From NCBI GenBank assembly GCA_023078555.1, contig CM041201.1, positions 1,185,713 to 1,249,712 on the forward strand: a stretch of 64,000 bases of DNA. Reading direction: 5' to 3'. This document shows, piece after piece, positions 1 through 11,900 of the stretch. The notes below the pieces were generated by a model. The model ran no database searches, was not told where the DNA came from, and saw only the letters and a list, made by a program, of their open reading frames with translations. Source of the stretch: Ulva prolifera. Taxonomy: Eukaryota > Chlorophyta > Ulvophyceae > Ulvales > Ulvaceae. Within the stretch, counting starts at the first letter, position 1; each line of letters starts with the position of its first letter. A program made the position numbers and the translations under genes.

Positions 1-336
1 GGTGCCTCACCAACCATTCTGTATGCGAGCAATGCATGTGCCCCTTCCAGGGCAGCGCCCGTGTGCCCAGTCAGCACCTTCGTGGAATGGTCGGTGCCTC
101 ACCAACCATTCTGTATGCGCCCAATGCATGTGCCCCTTCCAGTCCGCTCTGGGGCAGCGCCCGTGTCCCTAGTCAGCACCTTCGTGGAATGGTCGGTGCC
201 TCACCGACCATTCTGTATGCGAGCAATGCATGTGCCCCTTCCAGTCCGCTCTGGGGCAGCGCCCGTGTGCCCAGTCAGCACCTTCGTGGAATGGTCGGTG
301 CCTCACCAACCATTCTGTATGCGAGCAATGCATGAG
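1..336. repeat. Left hairpin-repeat array (about 3.5 units of about 102 bp)
   Basis: Each unit holds a near-perfect hairpin, GAATGGTCGGTG / CACC(A/G)ACCATTC around a 3-nt centre, at about 86, 187 and 289, with a partial one at position 1. The hairpins are joined by a linker reading AATGCATGTGCC, then a 35-bp stretch, then CCCAGTCAGCACC. Read on the opposite strand this is the same unit as the array at 8640-8910, but with an extra insert of about 35 bp and shifted hairpin centre. ORFs that run through it are by-products of the repeat. The array is cut by the window edge. Confidence 0.9.
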
Positions 337-615
337 CCCGGCTGCTGAAGTGTCGACAGGAAGCCCACGAGCACCGAGTATCGACTTTGCTGAACTCTGG
401 AGTGACCGTGGTACCTTCCAAGTTTCCCAGAGCGCTGTGAGTCGCTTCAGACGAGGCAAGGTTGTTGTCGCGTGACCGCAGTCTCATCACGGCATTGACA
501 TAGACTCAGAGTTGTGTATCTATCGCTGGTATCGTCCTGGCGTCTACTGCGGCCAGCTGATTGTGTGCTGCGTCCCGAAAGTTTTTTCAGATAATTTCGA
601 AAAGTGTTGTAGAAG

Positions 616-1399
616 ATGTCTGTCGTGGGTGGTGAGGAAGCTGTAGCCTGTTGCCCTGGCGATGCCCAGCCTGACACAAGCGTTGCTGCGTTCACACCAC
701 CCGCCTGTCTGCGGCCGGCGCTGTCTCCCGTGATTGGCACGCTGATATCTCGGTCAGGCCATTTTACGGACTTGGGGCGCGTCGGCCGTAAAGGACAGCC
801 CGGCTCTGACAGCGCTTGCGACGCTTGGTTGAATGCCGGGCTACAGGCGGTGGGCCGTGTCTCGCAAACAGTAGAACAGGGCGTAGCATACGTGCAATAT
901 TCTGTAGTGCTCGCTTGTCTGCAACTCGGGGCGTGGATGCGCGAGCAGGAGGAGTTGTTGGTGCCAGCATGGGAGGGAATCTCAGCACCTCCACCTGGAT
1001 GTGACGCCCCTTGTGTGTTGGCGAAGTTGTACGGTCAGAAAAAGGTGTGCCCACCCCAGACCCAGGAGGTCCGTTCTGTTTGGCCCCGACATTACACACG
1101 GGAAATGCACTGTCGGCGCCCATGCCCATCCGCCACACCCCCGCCCTTGTCACACCCACCCTTGTTGGTGAATTCGCCATTCCGAGTCCCCCCGGATCAT
1201 GTAGGTGCCTGTAACTGGGAATGTTCGCCAGCATGCCCCACCAGCGCCCGCTCGGGCGACTACCGAATCGGGTCACGCTGGGGCTGCTGGCTCCGAGACT
1301 GTGCAACAGAGCGACAGGGCGGCGCGCGGGCTCCCGCAGTTGAAGAGCTCCAAGAAGCGGAAACAGCCCGATGCCCCCCCGAAGGAACACGGCAGTATG

Positions 1400-1435
<36 letters not shown>

Positions 1436-4400
1436 TACGACACTTGTGTACTGTCGACAGTGCCTCCCTGTCGCCGTGTTTCCGACAGTTGCACGTGGTG
1501 TATCACGTTGTGTGAGCGGGGTGTGTTTTGTAGAGTACTACGTCGCCACTCCTCGGGCCATGTTGTGGGCCTGGTGCTTTTTCTTCAGTGGCCTCCCCCC
1601 AGACGCTCAGTGCATGGACGTGCCCAGCACCAAGCGTTCAGAGGCCGAGGAGGGGACGGGCGGTAAAAAGGGCAAAGCCAAACTCAAGGTGCCCGAGCCC
1701 ACCTGCAACGTGCCGGTGGGTTGTAACCCCCTGTGCTCGTTGTTTTTGTACGAGAAGACGAGGGCGGCACTTCTCTGCTCTGAAAGCGGGAGGTCTCCAA
1801 GCGATGAATTGGCAGTGCGGGTCTATCAGGAGACAGCTTGCCGATCCGTCCTGTCAGGGCACAAGGGTGAGGTGTCCAAAGCGGTGACAAACTTGGCCGC
1901 CGGTGGGGGTCTGCTTACCGACATCCACATATTCTACCCTCATCTCATAGACGTACATGTGCGTTCCTCCTCTCTGGGCACCCTCTACAAACTTGCCTGG
2001 CGCATGTGACGGTGACCAGTAGCCTATCGCTGTTGTCCCCATTCCGGCCTTGCGTGTGTCCTTTTCGCCCAATCGGGGAATCAGGTCAGGGGTGCAGCGA
2101 TTTAGCAAACAGACCGTCTGCAGGACATTGACATCATCGGGGAGTTTGTTGCGGCCGTCTATAATCTGGCCCCTTTTGTTGTGGAGTACGCAGCGGCACA
2201 CCCTCTGCTGAATCCGAGGCTGGTGTGGCTCCTTCAAATACGAATCTCCCTGTAGCCACGACTACGGCGTGTGTTAGCTGCACATGTAGTCACTCAATCT
2301 AGGAGTTGTATACTCAACTAGCATGCAGGAGTCTGATCAATCGAGGCTTTTTGCTGAATGCTTCGCAGATGTCACGACGTTCCACCAAGCCATGCTTAGT
2401 GCCTGCGTCGCGTACATGCCAGTACGTGGGTCCTCCTGCGGGTCGGGGCTGCAGCTTTGCTTCGCCGCCTACCAGGCTATGGTGTTTGGGTGGGCGCACG
2501 CAGACCCCGATGTCAAGCAGCGGGTCCCGGGGTGGGAATATGAACCCTATCGCGAGGCCGGGCCCTGCTTTTTGGATCCTCTCATGGCGGCCATACTGGT
2601 CACCGCTGTGAACACTTCCTGTGCGTCCCTAGACTGCCTCTGCCTGTTCCGAGGTGTTGCTGGTTCGGCTCCCTGGTTTGGTAGTGTACGCGATGCCTTT
2701 CCCCCGGTGGGCCTCTAAACGGTACCCCGCTTGCAGGGCTGTCACCCACCGGCGTCGGGAGCCCGGTGCACCGTTTCACCTCCCTCCTCATTGACGTCTG
2801 CCCGGGCGATACCATCTGGCATTGGGCATTGAGGGCATGGCGGTTCCTGTGCACCACCAGTGTCCCTGAGATTGAAGGTGCCGCAGATCAAGGGGGCGCA
2901 AAGAAGAAGAGTAAGTTGCTTGCCCTTGTCCCAGCGTCGTTCCAGGACATTGAGGACTGGGGGTACGACGCGGCGCAAATCCTGGCTACAAGGGCTATCG
3001 TCATGGGGATGCAGGTTCCAGAATGCGCCAGGTGTGTCATGCCGCTCATGTGTGTTTTCCTGGATGCCCTGCAGTGTCATAACAGCGTTCAACAGCCCGC
3101 GTGAGACACAGCTAGGGGGATGGTTTCAAACACACTCGCTGTTTGTACAGCGGCGAGCTTGGGCACCTCCCACATTGTGTACGCCAGCAGCTACCCCCCG
3201 ATGCCCTGGGTGCACCGCTGGTGTCCACTGCGGAGGGGGGTGGGAATAGTTCCACCTGCACCACCGGCGGTGGAAAGGGATCTGGTAGCGACGTGGACAA
3301 GGGTGATGGGGACCTCGCCGGGCGCAGGGCGCAGCCCAAGCCACGGACTGGCGCGAGTGCGTCTGTCTGGGGCCTGCCAAAGGCCGCGGGTGGGGGGAGT
3401 GGTGGCAGTGGCCCCGCCGCTGCAGCCGCCGGCACTGACAACGCCGCAGCTGCGCTGTCGCAGCCGGCTCAGCAGGCAGCTGCTGCCGGGGGGGGCCTGC
3501 CGAAGCCCCTGGGTGGGGGGGGTGGTGGCAGTGGCCCTGCCGCTGCAGCCGCCGGCACTGGCAACGCCGCAGCTGCGCTGTCGCAGCCGGCTCAGCAGGC
3601 AGCTGCTGCCGGGGGGGGGCCTGCCGAAGGCCGCGGGTGGGGGGGGGTGGTGGCAGTGGCCCTGCCGCTGCAGCCGCCGGCACTGACAACGCCGCAGCTG
3701 CGCTGTCGCAGCCGGCTCAGCAGGCAGCTGCTGCCGGGGGGGGCCTGCCGAAGCCCCTGGGTGGGGGGGGGTGGTGGCAGTGGCCCTGCCGCTGCAGCCG
3801 CTGGCACTGGCAACGCCGCAGCTGCGCTGTCGCAGCCGGCTCAGCAGGCAGCTGCTGCCGGGGGGGGCCTGCCGAAGCCCCTGGGTGGGGGGAGTGGTGG
3901 CAGTGGCCCCGCCGCTGCAGCCGCCGGCACTGACAACGCCGCAGCTGCGCTGTCGCAGCCGGCTCAGCAGGCAGCTGCTGCCGGGGGGGGCCTGCCGAAG
4001 CCCCTGGGTGGGGGGAGTGGTGGCAGTGGCCCCGCCGCTGCAGCCGCCGGCACTGACAACGCCGCAGCTGCGCTGTCGCAGCCGGCTCAGCAGGCAGCTG
4101 CTGCCGGGGGGGGCCTGCCGAAGCCCCTGGGTGGGGGGAGTGGTGGCAGTGGCCCCGCCGCTGCAGCCGCCGGCACTGACAATGCCGCAGCTGCGCTGTC
4201 GCAGCCGGCTCAGCAGGCAGCTGCTGCCGGGGGGGGCCTGCCGAAGGCCGCGGGTGGGGGGGGGGGGGGGGGTGCCGCAGATAGGCCAGGATCTGGCAGC
4301 AGCTCGGGGCCCAGGGATGATTGGGGCTGCGCGTCAGGGCCACTAACGGCCCTGAACGCATCATGGCCCGACGGAGGTACCCTTCTGGGTACTCTGGCCC

Positions 4401-4452
4401 GCGTGTCAGGCGTTGCCCCCCCCTCTTCGGATCCATCCTCTGGGGTCTTGCA

Positions 4453-4486
<34 letters not shown>

Positions 4487-5105
4487 CGGAGGGGGGGGCA
4501 CCCCGAGCGTCGTGAGGTCCACCGCCTCACAGCCCCCAACGGTCGGGCCTCAGTATGACCCCGTCGACCCCACGTCGGGACCAGACCGCCCTATGTGGGA
4601 CCCAGCGACCTCGCTGGTGCCAGCCGGTCCTGGGACTCTTGTAGTATCCGTTAACAAGCAGGACCGTGGCCGCAAGACCGTCATAACCATAAATGACGAT
4701 CCGCCTTCGTCCGGTCCATCCACCTGCGACAGGGAGACGAAGCTGCAGTGTGCCGCTGCCATGTGGGGGACAATGACGCGCTGCAACCCGCGTCTACAGT
4801 CACCCGGGGATGACCAGAGGATCATGCTCATGGTGGTCCTTTCTGGCCATGGGCTGATTCCAGACGCCACCACCATGAACGAGGTCCTCTTGACGAGTTA
4901 GGAGGTGTGTCGCTGGTTGTATGAGTCCCCTGTCCACCTACGTCGTCCCTGTCCGGTCCACCGTATCTACGATCCCGAAGTGTGACCTCGTGATGTGGCC
5001 TAACTGGCGCCGTGTTTGCAGTCTCCCCAAGACCCCATGAGTGAACTGCGAGAGGCGCTGGGTAAACTGGAGGCGGATGACGGTGACATTGCCGGCGGGG
5101 AGTAG
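616..5105 (+). CDS. Unknown glycine/alanine-rich protein gene of the putative large transposon (about 6 exons)
   Basis: I do not recognise the family. Exons that join in frame: 616-1044 (ATG at 616, donor after AAAAAG), 1536 to between about 1864 and 2000 (donor unresolved), 2329-2653, 2737-3073, 3151 to about 4890, and 5022-5105 (TAG). The 2653/2737 and 3073/3151 junctions both restore frame with consensus GT..AG. The middle exons are Cys/Trp-containing and look globular. The large exon encodes seven copies of an Ala/Gly/Gln-rich repeat of about 41 residues (SGGSGPAAAAAG..LSQPAQQAAAAGGG). A 34-G tract at 4453-4486 then forces a frame change before a unique tail (REDRG-like, acidic end DDGDIAGGE). 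Intron 1 carries a 32-C tract. Convergent with the Ulp1 gene. TGTAA lies about 90 bp after the stop. It may be an accessory transposition protein, by context only. Confidence 0.55.
1402..1433 (+). repeat. Poly-C homopolymer, 32 nt, in intron 1
   Basis: An uninterrupted run of C between exons 1 and 2 of the gene at 616-5105. Its length is likely uncertain because of sequencing slippage. Confidence 0.95.
3367..4257 (+). repeat. Coding minisatellite, about 7 units of 122-123 bp
   Basis: Tandem units begin GCCTGCCGAAGCCCCTGGG and end at CAGCTGCTGCCGGGGGGG. They are nearly identical, and differ mainly in G-run length and in a CCCCTGG/GCCGCGG variant. They encode an Ala-rich repeat in the gene at 616-5105. 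G-run differences keep the frame open throughout, which suggests the array is translated. Confidence 0.95.
4453..4486 (+). repeat. Poly-G homopolymer, 34 nt, inside coding sequence
   Basis: The reading frame used upstream (Gly/Ala minisatellite) differs from the one used downstream (unique tail to about 4890). The simplest explanation is a wrong or variable G count; a real frameshift or an intron boundary is also possible. Confidence 0.9.
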
Positions 5106-5621
5106 GCTGCCTGTAGATTTGTAGGGAATTTGAAGGGGTTCATTGCAGTGGCGTGTGTGTGTTAGCGTGGGGGTGCGATGTGCCACAACACGGATCTGTA
5201 ACCTGCAGTCCGTGTATACCTATGCAATTACTGGTGCGTATTGTCTCGAGCTGATACTTATGTTCGTGATGCCATTTCGCTGCAGCTGCACTGTACCTCG
5301 TTATCTCGAGTACTGCAGCGCTGCGGGCTGCTGCCAGGGGGGCACAGTTGACACTGTTCTGAACACAATAGGTACATAAGGCAAGACGCCGTAGTTAACC
5401 TACGGATTTCGACTCAGTATCCCAATCGTTATCGCGTGTAATCATAACTATCCATCCTCAATGGCTTCAGTTCGCGTGCAACACATGTCTGCTGTTAGTA
5501 TTACAATCATCAAACGACTCAACTTTGTCAGTCGTTTCTGCTAAAATAACATCCGCCTGGACAGCATCAGTCATCTACTGAGCAGCGCAGCTGCTGTACT
5601 CAACATGCGCATATTCTGTAT
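5106..5621. other. Convergent intergenic region
   Basis: Lies between the 3' ends of the glycine-rich gene (+) and the Ulp1 gene (-). It has TGTAA near 5197 on the plus strand and TTACA near 5500 (TGTAA on minus), each about 90-120 bp past the respective stop and consistent with facing poly(A) signals. No supportable ORF. Confidence 0.5.
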
Positions 5622-8408
5622 TTATCGCCTAAGGCTTGGCAATGACATTTGGAATAGGGATTGATACTCGGCGTTCAGGGCCATCGCCGGCTTCTGAACA
5701 CTGGGGACAATTTCAGTCCACAATGTCGTCCTGAACCAGTGCCTGCAGACAGATGCTCCGGCGTCAGAAGACATGCCAACTATCGATGGTGCCTGGACAT
5801 GGACACGCGCAACGTACATGCATTGCACTGTGGGAGGCAATTGGTGGCTGGAGCGGTACCGTAGTTCCTCTTCCGTGAGGTCCGGGCAGATAGGCTCCTT
5901 CAGGTTCACATCCCACCTGGCATCAATTAAGATGCGTCGGGCCTCCTCTGAGCCTAGGCGACCAACGAAATCCCCTGCACGCCCCTTATTCTCCCATTCT
6001 TGTAGCAGTGTACGTGCCATGAGGACACGGTATATCACTACATGCTCCGCCTTCAACAGCTTCAGCCGGCTGACAGCCCCCCGTTCCACAGCGGACCCGT
6101 CGCTGGGGGACAATACCACCATGTTCTGGCGACCCTGGTCGCACTGTTTAATGGCGTCACCCACAGCCTCTGCCATCAGGCAGGTGTGGACCCCGCAGTC
6201 AAAGGTATTCCGCTGTTCAGGAACACCTTTCACCTGCACACCGCGCCTGTGTTCAGAGGCCCCACTTGTGGCTGGCAGGACTAGTCCGCCACACTGTGAT
6301 GCGGTGTAACTGACGGCGACAGTGAGGTGACACACAGATGAGACATACCACGCGTAACTTGAGGAGGTACTTCGGCTTCGGCGATGGCAGGGCACCTTGT
6401 TTGGCTCCGCGCTTCGGCTGGTACTTCTGTCGACCAGGTGTCGATAACCCCTCTGGCAGCTCAGTTAGGGGGGGTACCCCCTTAAGGCCCTGACACAGCG
6501 CCAGGCTCATCACGTCTATGAGGGCAATTGGTGCTGACGCCGACGCGTCGGCAAGTGAGTCGAACCAGCTCATTACGGGGCTCTTCCCAAGCAGCAGAAG
6601 CCCTGCATGTAGGGGTGGTTAGAGTGTCCACAGCGGCACTGTGTCATACGGCACAAACGGGGGAAGGTGGGGAAATCGGGGGGTTTTGGGGGGGGGTGTT
6701 CACATGCACAGTCACAAGTGCATACGATGGTATTTGGAATCGCACTTGGAGAGAACACCGCTGCAAGTGCCCAGTGCTTCCCCGTTGGCACCGGCATGAG
6801 GAGACACCTTGAGTTCAGTGCGTCCGCCCTCTGCAGCCACTTGGCGAGGTGCATCAGCGTTCTACGGGCCTCGGGGTCGCTGCTAGGGTCACGGGTGACC
6901 AGTCCTGCGATGTGGTCTGACGGGACCGCAATGACCCCCGGCCCGGCTAGGACAGCCGCCTTCACTACCGCATACTGCACCGGGAGAGAGCTGAACCACT
7001 CTGTCACCCAGAACTCCCGGAAGTGGTCGACAGCCACTTCGACTGTAACTTTCGTGGCACCGAAATCTGCCAGGTGCACTTCAACACTGGGCACTTCAGC
7101 GCTGCCTGACGGACCCTCAACATCCACCACGTCGACCTTCAAGCCGCGGAGGAGGTTCCCCGTGGGGGCCTCGTGCGACATTTCCGCGGCCAGCCGCTTC
7201 AGCGGCCGGGCATCCGACCTCTCCGGAGCCCGGTTCATTGACTGTCTCCCTCCCCCGCCCTCCGGTGGCAGCAAGCTCGCTGGGGACAAGAACCCCTTCC
7301 CCACGGCGGGTGGGTGAACTGCGCCATCCCCACCGTCTGGGGTGTCCACCTCCATCGGCCCAGCGGCACCGGCTAATTGGCGCGGGGAGGCCGGTGTGGG
7401 CCCAGGAGGGTCCTGGGCGGCTGCAGCCAGTACTGCGCCGCGGCTGAACCTCCTGGGCTGGGCAGGGAGCATCATTGCACGCCCAGAAGCAGCAGCCCCC
7501 TTTGCCTTGGGGACCGCGCACTCCTGTCGATCCGGCAGAGCCGCTGGCGGTGTTGCCGCCACTGCACGTTCCGCTGCGTCATCGTCCCGGGGGCTGTCGG
7601 GGGCTGGTGCCAGGCGGGACGCCACCGTGGTCCCCACAGCGCTCTGGCCGCAGGATTCTGCCCTCTCGGGAGGGCCAGGCTTGGGGGCCTGCGGTGACCC
7701 AGATGGCATGACACCGCCATGCGGGGCCGACGGCTGTGCACCCTGGAGTGCGAGCTGCGGCGGCATTACTGGCGCCGTTAAGCGGGCCTCGAGGACCGCC
7801 GGTCTGGGCCACATCGGAGTGGCTGGTGGGGCGCTGGCCTGGAGCCTATCCCACCATGCTGCAATCGGCCGGCCACCTATGGTCATCCGGAGGCGAAGCA
7901 GAAGCCCTGCCATGGTCTCGTCGGGGCCTTGGGTCGTGGCGACGGACCTGTACACCATGATGGCATGCAGCCCGCACGGTGCTTCTGACTGGACGGCCCG
8001 CTGAAACGCGGCTTCTCGCAGCGCGACCCATAGCAGCTTTAAATGGTGCGTAGCAGCTCGGTATGGAGTACTTGCGCCCGCTACTTCGCGGGTTAGTACC
8101 CTTCCCATGGACGAGAAGCCTGCCATCATCCTGGACTCCGCCTTTTTATCGCCGGCAAGGATGGTATCTATCATCGCGACATCGTAAGCTGTCAATACCC
8201 AGCCGGATTCCATCATGTCCACCGGAAAGCCGTGTGGCCTGTCCATGACCAGCGACGGGATGCGGTGGCCAGGAGCCCAGTTTCCCTGTGACGCTACCTC
8301 CACGAACCTATAAAAAGTAGGCTCATATTGAGCTCTACTATCTAATTCAGTGAGGTATGATTTCAGCGTTTGCACGGTGATCGTGGCAATGTTCAACGTT
8401 GAAGACAT
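5622..8408 (-). CDS. Ulp1-type SUMO/ubiquitin-like cysteine protease, transposon-associated
   Basis: Three exons join in frame: 8408-6726, 6582-6349 and 6233-5622, giving 842 codons plus stop. Introns are 143 and 115 nt with GT..AG ends. The C48 peptidase signature is complete across the exons: His545 in GKHWALA (end of exon 1), Asp569 in SWFDSL (exon 2), Gln646 and Cys652 in PEQRNTFDCG (exon 3). Spacing matches Ulp1 proteases, so the enzyme could be active. Residues 1 to about 250 look globular; about 250-430 are Pro/Ala-rich linker; the protease domain is C-terminal. I chose ATG 8408 because the upstream open frame only reads through the hairpin array at 8640-8910. Ulp1-like domains are well-known passengers of large Mutator-, CACTA- and KDZ-type elements. 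Its substrate here is unknown. Confidence 0.85.
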
Positions 8409-8639
8409 CGGAATGAATCGCGGGCCACGGGCTCGAACGACAATGGGAGCTAATACTACACAAGCTGGAGCGAGACGCGTGGTGTACTGTAAAGGAGGTA
8501 CATGGATACAGCGCGTGTGAGAAGCGCGTGTCCTTGAGAAGACAGGCTGGCCTTGGCCAACTCCACAGGACGTCACAGCATCGACGCTGTGCACGCGGGC
8601 ATCCTGTAGACACTGGTGTAGTGCTGGCCACATGCATTG

Positions 8640-8910
8640 CTCGCAGGCGGAATGGTTGGTGGGCCACCAACCATTCCACGGTGGCGCTGACTGGGCACAT
8701 GCATTGCCCGCATGCGGAATGGTTGGTGGGCCACCGACCATTCCACGGTGGCGCTGACTGGGCACATGCATTGCCCGCATGCGGAATGGTGGGTGGGCCA
8801 CCGACCATTCCACGGTGGCGCTGACTGGGCACATGCATTGCCCGCATGCGGAATGGTTGGTGGGCCACCGACCATTCCACGGTGGCGCTGACTGGGCACA
8901 TGCATTCCGC
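8640..8910. repeat. Central hairpin-repeat array (4 units of 66-67 bp plus a partial)
   Basis: Hairpins with arms GAATGGTTGGTGG / CCACC(A/G)ACCATTC around one central G occur at about 8650, 8717, 8783 and 8850. They are separated by a linker reading CACGGTGGCGCTGACTGGGC then ACATGCATTGCCCGCATGCG. The array is in inverted orientation to the one at 1-336. It lies between the Ulp1 start codon and the transposase stop codon, so it could be part of the Ulp1 promoter or 5' leader. Confidence 0.95.
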
Positions 8911-8940
8911 ATGGTGGCCGCCATATGGGGGATGACCTAC

Positions 8941-11900
8941 TTACACAGTACGCCCGGAGGCCTTATTCGCTGTCTGCCAGTACTGAACACCTCCTGCCGT
9001 CCGTTTCACCGGAACCAGCTGCCCGGCCATAGCATCAATATTCACTACATACCGGCCAGTGTAAGCCGAGGAACGGTGATGCACGCCATCAACCCTGTAA
9101 AACTCGGGAGCGCGGTTCAGCTCCTCATCCGCCTCCCTGCATCCGGGTGTATAGGGTGTACTACACTCGTACACGTCTGTCACACCGAGGTACAGTACGC
9201 TGGCCTCTACAGTGCAGGTTCTACAGATATGCGACCCGTCTGCCGTGCTGAGCCTGGCCCGGACTATGTATTGCAAGTCGCCGACATAGTACCGATCCTG
9301 GCCCCTATTCGTACCCTCTTCTACTACATGGTACTTCAACAGGCACCATCGATTGTCTTTCTTACCCTGACCAGTGTGCTGCGCACAGGTCAGGACATCC
9401 CCTACCAAAGCCCGCCCTCGCAGGAATTTTCGCAGGTGCACCTCACAGAGCTGCCGCTCAGCAACAACCTCCCCAGCAATCGGCAGCCCAAGCGCCCGCA
9501 TGATGGCCTCTCTCCTGCCGTAGCCCGCACCCAGGACCCGCTGGGTCGGCCACCCTGCCTCCTGCAGGGCGTCCTGGTGGTAGAGCAGGTAAGGCAGCCC
9601 GGACAACTCACCGACCCCAGTGTACCCCAGCGGCATCACTTCTTTCTTCTCTTCGGCGTCGAGGTCCTTACCCGCCCCAAACACCCTGTCGTCATCACCG
9701 TCATCAGAGTCGGTGTCGCCCATGTGCACAGCGGCCCGGACCTTGCGCCGTTTTGACCGACGGCGTTTCTCTGAGGCCACGGCCTCTTGCAACGTGCGCA
9801 TGGCCGCCTCTGCTGTATCGCTGCTGTGAAGGAGCCTCATGCATGTGCGCCGCAGCAGCTCATCGTTGACATACACTTTCTCTGGTGATTTGGTGGAACG
9901 ATACTTGATCAGCCGTTTGAGTAGCTGCACCATGCGTTCGATCCAGAACTCTAGACAGAAGAACGCAGGCCCACAGCATCTCACCTGGTCCGGTAGGTGC
10001 CAGACTGCAATATGAAGCTTGAAGGTGCAGATCACCTCCCCCCCAAAGAGATCTTCTGCCATCGCGCCGTACTTCATCAACGCGTCTTGAGCTGCTTTGA
10101 TCCGGGGTGCGGTATGCTGGAGCTCCTCGTACCGCAGGAAATACAGGGTGCCTGCCCGGAGGTGCGTCCACATCTCCTCGAACACCAGCCGAACATCCTC
10201 CTGGTCGGGCTCCCAATGGAGGTCGTGCAGCAAGTACAAGGAGAACGTCTCTGTGAACGCAAGCCAGTCCTCCATGAGCCACCGAGACCGGTGCCTGCAG
10301 CAGTGCAAACTTGAAGCGAGCCACCTGCTGGCCTCCACAAGCTGTCAGGTTCACGACACGTGTGCATGGGACAGCTGCCAGCAGTAACCTGTGACCGCTG
10401 CCGTATTGTGGGGGGCCGCGGAACCGCACTTGGTGATGTCGGTGTACACTTTCTTGAACAGATAAGTGTGCATGATGTGAGACGCGCGGGCAGCAATCTG
10501 GGCCACCACCTCTTTAGGCAGCTGATACAACTGCCTGGGGCCTGCAGGGCGGGCTTTCTTACGCCTCTTCGAACTCGGCAGCCACTGATTCCAGAAGTCC
10601 ATGAGGAGGCCAAGGAGGAACACGTGCGCGACACCGTAGCGGAAGAAGTGGCATGGACTGCAGAAACAACCTCCTTCACGGTGTATGCATGGGTGCAGAT
10701 GACGGTACTGCAGCTGTCCTGTGGTAGGGGTGCGCACTTGAAGTATGAGAGGGTGCTGAAAAGGGATGACCCTTTAACCCCCAGGCGGATGTGCTCCTTC
10801 TTCGCAAGTTTCTGCCGTTCCAGCAGGGTGTCTTTGGCAGTGTAGCGGTCCAACGTGGGGCTGGTGGTCTGCATGCAAGCCTCCTGGTGGGCGTATCGGC
10901 AGAACATCGACCATGCATGCAGGCACATGGGCCGCATGACAGAGGAAAGATTCAAATACAAGGGTACCCGCACCTGATCAGTCAACTGGTCTGCTGTGTG
11001 GCCGCGAGCGCACATCTCCGAAGCAGAGTACTTCAGCCGGCAGTCCTTTGCCAGAGTCGCCGGGTCGATGGTGGTAACCTCGGACCACTTCGTGCGAGGG
11101 GGGGGGGGCGGGCGCGGGGGGGCCCGGGGTCTGGTTCCAGACTGCCGGGCACCATCCTTGGCACCGCCCCCGCGGCAATGTCGGCCTCTTGCGCCGCTGT
11201 GAGGGGCTTTCCTTGATCAGGCCCCGCAGCGTGAACCGGCTGAGGCTGGATGACCGGGCCATGGAACCCAAGCCAGCTGCACGGCGGATGTCTGATAAGG
11301 ACAGTAGGGAGCCCCCAAGCCATGTCGGAGGGGGTGGCGGAGGCGGGCTTGGCCGGGATGCCAGGGGTAAGCAGTGGTGGTCAGAGGCAGCATGGCGACG
11401 GCACGGCAACTGGAGCCAACATACCGTACTGTGTTGGCTGCGAACACCCAGACGCCGTTCTGGGCGCAACGGTAGCACGCCCTCTTGCCGCCGTGCCCGA
11501 TGCTGTTGGTCAACTTCTGCATCCATGGAATGTCGCCCTCCACACAGCAGAGCACAGGCCAGATGCGCAGAACTGTCCCGTCGGGCATCTCAACTTTGAA
11601 AGCCTCGATCCCGTCCTCCCCCTTCCTGGCTGCATCGTAGGGGGTTCATAGTCAAACACAGCCACATCAAGCACTGGCCGGACATGAGTGTGCGTTAGGT
11701 ACACACTCACCAGACTGACACGTACCTGGGTCATGCTTCTTGAAGAACTCGAGTACCTGTGCAAGGATGCTGTCCATGTTCGTGGGTTCAGTTGGGCCCT
11801 CGACCACCCCCAGGGGGATCCAGGCATCATTGCAATGAGACAGATGAGGGGGGAGGTCCAGCAGGCGGATGCCCCTGATTGTGGTCCCGTGTTGCTTGTT

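Noticed and set aside
2910-2944. A short intron with a perfect GTAAGT donor in the glycine-rich gene
   Set aside because: Removing the 35 nt creates an immediate stop, while reading through keeps a good frame.
8409-8924. N-terminal extension of the Ulp1 ORF to 8924
   Set aside because: That part only translates the hairpin array (MVGGPPTIP-type repeats). ATG 8408 begins ordinary coding sequence.
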